This document shows positions 14,346 through 18,376 of a DNA stretch of 18,376 nucleotides, piece after piece. Below the pieces are notes generated by a model. The model made no database searches, was not told where the DNA came from, and was given only the letters and a program-made list of their open reading frames with translations. The stretch is from JACDBD01 sp050743385 (GTDB lineage Bacteria > Actinomycetota > Acidimicrobiia > IMCC26256 > JACDBD01), in the NCBI GenBank assembly GCA_050743385.1, contig JBOGFJ010000180.1, forward strand, positions 1-18,376, read 5' to 3'. Position numbers and translations under genes: made by a program. Position 1 is the stretch's first letter. Every line of letters starts with the position of its first letter.

Positions 14346-15355
14346 GTGCGCAGGTTCGAACGCGACGGCGGGGGCCTCTCACCCCGCTCCGACCGGGGGT
14401 GCCGGTGGCCGACCGCGAACGCAGGCGCGCCCAACATGCTCACGATCAGCATCATGGCGTACCACAGAAGCCCGACAGCGACGGCCCGTCCGCTCGACAC
14501 GCCGAGCGGTTGCAGCAGGATGACCAGCATCCCTTCGCGCACGCCCAGGCCGCTCAGCGACAGCGGCAGCACTTGCGCCATGGCAACCGCGGGGGCGAAC
14601 GCAAGCACGGCGGCATTCGGGATCGACACGCCCAGCGTGCGGACGGCGCAGTAGACGACCAACACCGTCGATGCTTGGTACACGAGCGCGGCGCCGAGCA
14701 CGCCGGTGGCGAGGCGGGGCTGGCGCCGGAGGCGATCGATGCCGACGTGCACCGCGCCGATGAAGCGCATCCAGTTCTCGTGGTCGCGAAAGCGGCCGGC
14801 GAGACGGGGATGAGCGGCGAGGACGAGGATCACGACCAACGCGAACAGGGCGACGCCCGAGATGGCGAGGGCGATCCAGGCGTGGTCGACATCGAGCAGT
14901 GAGGGACGCAGCGCGAATCCGAGCAGGGCCAGCAGCGGGAGCGCGACGAAGCCCGTGAGACGCTCGAGCACGACCGACGCGAAGGAGATCTCGCCCGACC
15001 CGGTGGTCTTCGCTCCCCAACTGACGCGCAGGACGTCGCCCCCGATGGTCGACGGCAGGACGTTGCCCACGAACTGGCCGGCGAAGTAGTGGCTGACGAG
15101 CGTGCGCAGCGGTACATGGGTGTCGAAGACGGCGAGGGCGCGCTGCCACCGCCACGCCGAGAGCACGATCCCGAGCCCGGCCATGGCGATGCCGGCGGCG
15201 AAGAAGAACAGGGTCGATGCGTGCGGATGCTCGGGGAGCAGGTTGCCGAGGTGGATCTTCGAGACCAGGAACGCAAGCAGCGCCACGCTCACGCCGAGGC
15301 GCAGCCACAGGGTCCACGAAGCGCGCCGCGCCGGGGCAGTCTCGGTCACCGCCAT
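14342..15355 (-). CDS. Flippase-like (TIGR00374 / UPF0104, LPG-synthase membrane domain) protein
   Basis: A 337-residue protein with about eight predicted membrane helices. The family marks are QFVGNVLPSTIGGDVLRVSW (about 94-113) and SVVLERLTGFVALPLLALL (127-145). The family contains the membrane domain of lysylphosphatidylglycerol synthase and AglD, and is thought to flip lipids or lipid-linked sugars. This protein has only the membrane domain, with no aminoacyl transferase part. It starts at the ATG complementary to 15353-15355, six bases after a TAGGCT hexamer, and is divergent from the alpha/beta hydrolase gene across 52 bases. It heads the operon continuing into the PAP2 and VOC genes, which suggests handling of a membrane lipid or glycolipid. 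Confidence 0.88.
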   Translation of the reverse strand: MAVTETAPARRASWTLWLRLGVSVALLAFLVSKIHLGNLLPEHPHASTLFFFAAGIAMAGLGIVLSAWRWQRALAVFDTHVPLRTLVSHYFAGQFVGNVLPSTIGGDVLRVSWGAKTTGSGEISFASVVLERLTGFVALPLLALLGFALRPSLLDVDHAWIALAISGVALFALVVILVLAAHPRLAGRFRDHENWMRFIGAVHVGIDRLRRQPRLATGVLGAALVYQASTVLVVYCAVRTLGVSIPNAAVLAFAPAVAMAQVLPLSLSGLGVREGMLVILLQPLGVSSGRAVAVGLLWYAMMLIVSMLGAPAFAVGHRHPRSERGERPPPSRSNLRT

Positions 15356-15361
15356 CGTCGT

Positions 15362-15367
15362 AGCCTA
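15362..15367 (-). promoter_or_regulatory. Putative -10 element, leaderless type, for the flippase-like operon
   Basis: Minus-strand TAGGCT (TAnnnT) ends six bases before the ATG at 15355. It lies within the 52-base divergent gap and would drive the three-gene operon. Confidence 0.55.
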
Positions 15368-15394
15368 CCGGGGAACACCGATCCGAACGGCTGC

Positions 15395-15401
15395 GAGGAG
15401 G
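15395..15401 (+). promoter_or_regulatory. Ribosome binding site of the alpha/beta hydrolase gene
   Basis: GAGGAGG lies six bases before the GTG at 15408, the ideal distance, and decides this start over the longer open frame upstream and over the in-frame GTG at 15414. Confidence 0.75.
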
Positions 15402-15407
15402 ACAACG

Positions 15408-16244
15408 GTGCGCGTGACGGTAGACGACGGGACCAGGCTCGAAGTGCGCGAAGCGGGCCGGGGCCCGGCGGTGCTCCTGGTGCACGGGTTCGGCGGCGCC
15501 AAGGAGGATTTCGCCGACCATCTGGAGACGCTCGGTGCCCATTTCCGGGTTGTGACCTTCGACCACCGGGGCCACGGTGAGAGCGACGCCCCCGCCGACC
15601 CGGCCGCGTACTCGATCGATCGGCTCGCGGCCGACGTCGTCGGTGTCGCCGACGCTCTCGGGATCGATCGGTTCCGGCTCCTGGGCCACTCGATGGGCGG
15701 CATGGTCGCCCAGCGCGTCGTGCGCGCCCATCCGCAGCGGGTGGAGTCGCTCGTGCTCATGGACACCGCTCCCGGTCCTGTCCCCGGCCTCGATCCCGAC
15801 GTCGTCGACCTTGCCGCCGCGATCTGCCGCGACGAGGGCAAGGCCGTCCTCAAGCCCCTCCTCGACGACGCGGCCACGCTCGAGACCCCGAGCAACGTGC
15901 GGTTGTTGCGGGAGCGTCCCGGCTACCGCGAGTTCTGCGACGCCAAGTGGGAGGCGTTGTCGCCGGTCATGTGGGCGACCTTGGTCGTGGAGATCGTCCA
16001 CCGGGAAGACCAGCTCGCGTCGCTTGCCACGGTCGCGTGTCCGACGCTGGTCATCGTGGGCGCCGAGGACCGCCCCTTCCTCGACGCGTCGCGGTCGATG
16101 GCGGCCACCATCCCCGGAGCCGAGCTCGTCGTCGTGGCCGACGCCGGGCACTCGCCCCAGTTCGAGAATGCGCCGGCTTGGTTTGCTGCCGTCGACGGGT
16201 TCCTCCGTCGGGTCGACACGAGTACGGCCAAAGAGGCGGTGTGA
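15408..16244 (+). CDS. Alpha/beta hydrolase
   Basis: A 278-residue alpha/beta-hydrolase-fold enzyme. The oxyanion-hole region is LLVHGFGG (23-30), the nucleophile Ser95 lies in GHSMGG, and Asp221 (VGAEDRPF) and His248 (ADAGHSPQ) complete the triad. The compact cap region (about 125-200) and overall pattern resemble lactonases, esterases and C-C bond hydrolases of the 3-oxoadipate enol-lactonase type; the exact substrate cannot be told. The last four bases overlap the start of the TPP enzyme gene in GTGA (16241-16244), so the two proteins are made in a coupled way and probably serve one pathway. Confidence 0.92.
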   Translation: MRVTVDDGTRLEVREAGRGPAVLLVHGFGGAKEDFADHLETLGAHFRVVTFDHRGHGESDAPADPAAYSIDRLAADVVGVADALGIDRFRLLGHSMGGMVAQRVVRAHPQRVESLVLMDTAPGPVPGLDPDVVDLAAAICRDEGKAVLKPLLDDAATLETPSNVRLLRERPGYREFCDAKWEALSPVMWATLVVEIVHREDQLASLATVACPTLVIVGAEDRPFLDASRSMAATIPGAELVVVADAGHSPQFENAPAWFAAVDGFLRRVDTSTAKEAV

Positions 16245-17881
16245 CCGACACGGTCGAAGGCGACGGTGGCCGGCTCGCGGCCGAGGTGTTGCGTCGCCAC
16301 GACGTCGACACCGTCTTCACCCTCTCGGGGGGGCACCTCTTCCCCCTCTACGACGGATGCGTGAAGACCGACATCCGTCTCGTCGACACTCGTCACGAGC
16401 AGACGGCGACGTTCGCGGCCGAAGGGTGGGCGAAGGTGACGCGGCGGCCCGGCGTGGCCGCGTTGACCGCGGGCCCCGGCGTGACGAACGGCGTGAGCGC
16501 GATGACGGCGGCGTGGATGAACGGATCGCCGCTGCTGGTGATCGGCGGGCGCGCCCCGCAGGCTCGCTGGGGTGCGGGTTCGCTCCAGGAGCTCGACCAC
16601 GTACCGATCGTCTCGTCGATCACCAAGCGCGCCGCCACCGTCACCGCTCCCGACGGCATCCCCGACGGTCTCGACCGGGCGCTGGTGAGCGCGTGCTCGC
16701 CTCATCGCGGTCCCGCGTTCGTCGATATCCCGCTCGACGCCTGGGGGATGGCCACCGCGGCCATCCCTGACGCGGCCGATCGCGCCGCGCTCGCGGGCGG
16801 CGAGCCCGACCCGGAGCAGGTACGTGCGGTCGCCCGCCTCGTGGTCGAGGCCACCCGGCCGGTCCTCGTGGTGGGCGGCGACGTGTTCTGGGCCCATGCG
16901 GAAGAGCCGCTGCGGGTCTTCGTCGAGACCGCGCGCGTACCGGCGTTCGCGAACGGCATGGGTCGCGGGCTCCTCCCCGCCGACCACGAGCTCGCGTTCT
17001 CGCGGGCGCGACGAGCCGCGCTGAAGGACGCCGATCTCGTGGTGGTTGCCGGCACGCCGCTCGACTTCCGCCTCGGGTTCGGCTCCTTCGGCGCCGGCGT
17101 CCCGGTCGTGCACCTCTGCGACGCGCCCGAGAGTGTCAGCGCCAACGTCGAGCTGGCGGCGAGCACGGCCGGTGATCTCCACCGGACGTTGGCAGGCCTG
17201 GCCGAAGCGACCGCGGTCGTGGCCGGGGGCTTCGACCACGAGGCGTGGATCGGTCGACTCCGAGAAGAGGAGGAGGCGCGGCGTGCCGCCGAAGGCGACG
17301 AGCTCGAGGCGGACGGGTCGCCGATCCGGCCGTCCCGCGTCTACGGGGAGCTCCGGCACCGCCTCGACCGCGACGCGATCGTCATCGGCGATGGCGGCGA
17401 CTTCGTCTCGTACGCGGGCAAGTACATCGATACCTTCACGCCCGGCTGCTTCCTCGATCCCGGTCCGTATGGCTGCCTCGGCATGGGCGCGGGCTATGCC
17501 CTCGCCGCCGGGCTCGCTGCTCCCCGCCGCCAGGTCGTCGCGCTCTTCGGCGACGGCGCGGTCGGGTTCTCGCTCGGCGACCTCGACACCCTCGCCCGTT
17601 TCGACGTCGACGTGGTCGCGATCGTCGGCAACAACGGCATATGGGGACTCGAGAAGCACCCGATGCAGATGATCTTCGGTTACGACGTGGCGGCCGACCT
17701 GCGGCCGGGCACGCGCTACGACGAGGTGGCCACCGCACTCGGCGGTGCCGGTGAGCTCGTCACCGAGGCGGACGAGATCGGGCCCGCGCTCGATCGAGCG
17801 TTCGCAACCCGAGGACTCGCGCTCGTGAACGTGCTCACCGACCCCGCCGACGCCTATCCCCGCTCGAGCAATCTGGCATGA
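16241..17881 (+). CDS. ilvG: TPP-dependent enzyme, IlvG-like (acetolactate synthase-related)
   Basis: A 546-residue thiamine-diphosphate enzyme with the three-domain layout of the acetolactate synthase/2-hydroxyacyl-CoA lyase family. The catalytic Glu is Glu53 in DTRHEQTATFAAEG, Lys129 sits in the SSITKRA position, and the TPP/Mg motif runs from GDG (437-439) to NN (464-465). From memory it closely matches the mycobacterial Rv1820 (IlvG) protein, including TVFTLSGGHLF near the start, NNGIWGLEKHPM and the C-terminal AYPRSSNLA. It lacks the Gln-Trp motif after the NN pair that sets 2-ketobutyrate preference in true acetohydroxyacid synthases, and no ilvN or ilvC is adjacent, so a role outside branched-chain amino acid synthesis is plausible. 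GTG start within the hydrolase stop. Confidence 0.9.
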   Translation: MTDTVEGDGGRLAAEVLRRHDVDTVFTLSGGHLFPLYDGCVKTDIRLVDTRHEQTATFAAEGWAKVTRRPGVAALTAGPGVTNGVSAMTAAWMNGSPLLVIGGRAPQARWGAGSLQELDHVPIVSSITKRAATVTAPDGIPDGLDRALVSACSPHRGPAFVDIPLDAWGMATAAIPDAADRAALAGGEPDPEQVRAVARLVVEATRPVLVVGGDVFWAHAEEPLRVFVETARVPAFANGMGRGLLPADHELAFSRARRAALKDADLVVVAGTPLDFRLGFGSFGAGVPVVHLCDAPESVSANVELAASTAGDLHRTLAGLAEATAVVAGGFDHEAWIGRLREEEEARRAAEGDELEADGSPIRPSRVYGELRHRLDRDAIVIGDGGDFVSYAGKYIDTFTPGCFLDPGPYGCLGMGAGYALAAGLAAPRRQVVALFGDGAVGFSLGDLDTLARFDVDVVAIVGNNGIWGLEKHPMQMIFGYDVAADLRPGTRYDEVATALGGAGELVTEADEIGPALDRAFATRGLALVNVLTDPADAYPRSSNLA

Positions 17882-17890
17882 GGGCGCGCG

Positions 17891-18376
17891 CTATCCCAGC
17901 TCGCGGAAGTCGGCGTCGTCGCTGAGGCACGGCCGCCAGTCGCCATCCTCCTTGTGCAGCGGAATCTCGAAGTAGTCGTCGTCTCCGGTGCCCTCGGCAT
18001 CGAAGCTGACGCGAGCGCTGTCGCCGTCGACGTCGACGTCGAACGGGTTGATCTCGTAGTTGTCGAGGAACCCCACTCCGAACAGCGTGCGGAGGTCGTC
18101 GGCGTCGAAGATGTCCTGATCGCGCGAGCACAGCTGATCGAAGGCGCTGTCGAAGTCACGGTCTTCGAGGTCGCCGAGAAAGTCGTTGGCGGCGTCGATC
18201 GGCGGCTTGATCTTCTCGACGAACAACACGGCTCCGGTCACGCCGAGGACGACGATGGCCGCGAGCAGCGCGCCGAGCACCCACGGCCAGCGGCGGCGGC
18301 GCCGCGTCGGCGCGGTCGTGCCGCCGCTCCCGAAGGGCGTGCCGTAGGCGGGTGGCGCGGGAAAGCCTGCCGGCGC
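17891..18376 (-). CDS. Membrane-anchored hypothetical protein with a C-terminal extracytoplasmic domain, 5' end missing
   Basis: The frame is open from the right window edge, so the protein begins beyond it; the in-frame GTG at 18280 is not the natural start. The visible 161 residues are a Pro/Gly/Ala-rich stretch (about 1-24), a positive cluster (TRRRRRWPW), one transmembrane helix (about 33-52) and an acidic domain of about 105 residues. The topology is N-inside with the acidic part outside the cytoplasm. The domain has the look of small NTF2/DUF4878-like modules in actinobacterial lipoproteins, starting IDAANDFLGDLEDRDFDSAF and holding two Cys (in LCSRD and PCLSD) that could form a disulfide. 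I do not recognise a function. Its stop is nine bases from the convergent TPP gene. Confidence 0.75.
   Translation of the reverse strand, partial: APAGFPAPPAYGTPFGSGGTTAPTRRRRRWPWVLGALLAAIVVLGVTGAVLFVEKIKPPIDAANDFLGDLEDRDFDSAFDQLCSRDQDIFDADDLRTLFGVGFLDNYEINPFDVDVDGDSARVSFDAEGTGDDDYFEIPLHKEDGDWRPCLSDDADFRELG

Noticed and set aside
12952..14382. Minus-strand open frame of 476 codons across the VOC and PAP2 genes
   Set aside because: An alternative frame of the real genes with an Arg/Pro/Ala-rich product and no recognisable domain.
14379..16151. Minus-strand open frame of 590 codons across the flippase-like and hydrolase genes
   Set aside because: It runs over both genes in another frame and shows no domain; the real proteins have clear catalytic and family motifs.
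1..18376. CRISPR arrays, insertion sequences, prophage genes, tRNA or rRNA genes
   Set aside because: No spaced repeats, transposase, integrase or phage motifs, or RNA gene signatures were seen; the only tandem repeat noted is two copies of a 10-base unit.

Overview
The window is a compact, very GC-rich stretch of chromosome (codon third positions almost all G or C, many GTG starts). It carries seventeen protein genes, two of them cut by the window edges, and I find no RNA gene, CRISPR array, insertion sequence or phage gene. The gene set (WS/DGAT acyltransferase, WhiB, PAC2 protein, SCO6745-family protein, mycobacterial IlvG-like TPP enzyme, TIGR00374-type flippase-like protein) points to an actinobacterium. 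A lineage such as Acidimicrobiia would fit, but the class is an inference.

Layout from left to right. Bases 1-2404 (+) hold the end of a wax ester/triacylglycerol synthase and an amidase-signature hydrolase. Bases 2541-3869 hold two small SAM methyltransferases facing tail to tail. Bases 4000-6598 (+) hold a metallo-beta-lactamase-fold hydrolase, behind a palindromic operator, and an M20 metallopeptidase. Bases 6606-8357 (-) hold a PAC2 protein and an SCO6745-family protein. Bases 8426-9961 (+) encode a two-gene ABC-2 exporter, followed by a two-part hairpin that probably ends transcription from both sides. Bases 10021-11461 (-) hold an APH-like phosphotransferase and a WhiB regulator. WhiB diverges from a LysR regulator across a 182-base gap with a strong hairpin, and LysR is followed by a small LapA-like membrane protein (to 12798). 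Bases 12795-15355 (-) form an apparent three-gene operon: flippase-like protein, Aur1-like PAP2 protein, VOC protein. Bases 15408-17881 (+) hold an alpha/beta hydrolase translationally coupled to an IlvG-like TPP enzyme. The 3' part of a membrane-anchored hypothetical protein (-) closes the window.

The genes look like housekeeping and accessory metabolism rather than one defence or mobile system. Lipid and envelope themes recur (WS/DGAT, flippase-like plus Aur1-like operon, ABC exporter). Two tight pairs have stop/start overlaps of the form GTGA (14342-14345 and 16241-16244). A striking global feature is a TAnnnT hexamer placed exactly 6-7 bases before the start codon of at least six genes, the pattern expected of leaderless transcripts. 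I do not see a clearly new biological system. The best leads are the leaderless promoter pattern, the operator at 3970-3987, the hairpin at 11506-11542, and the two coupled gene sets.
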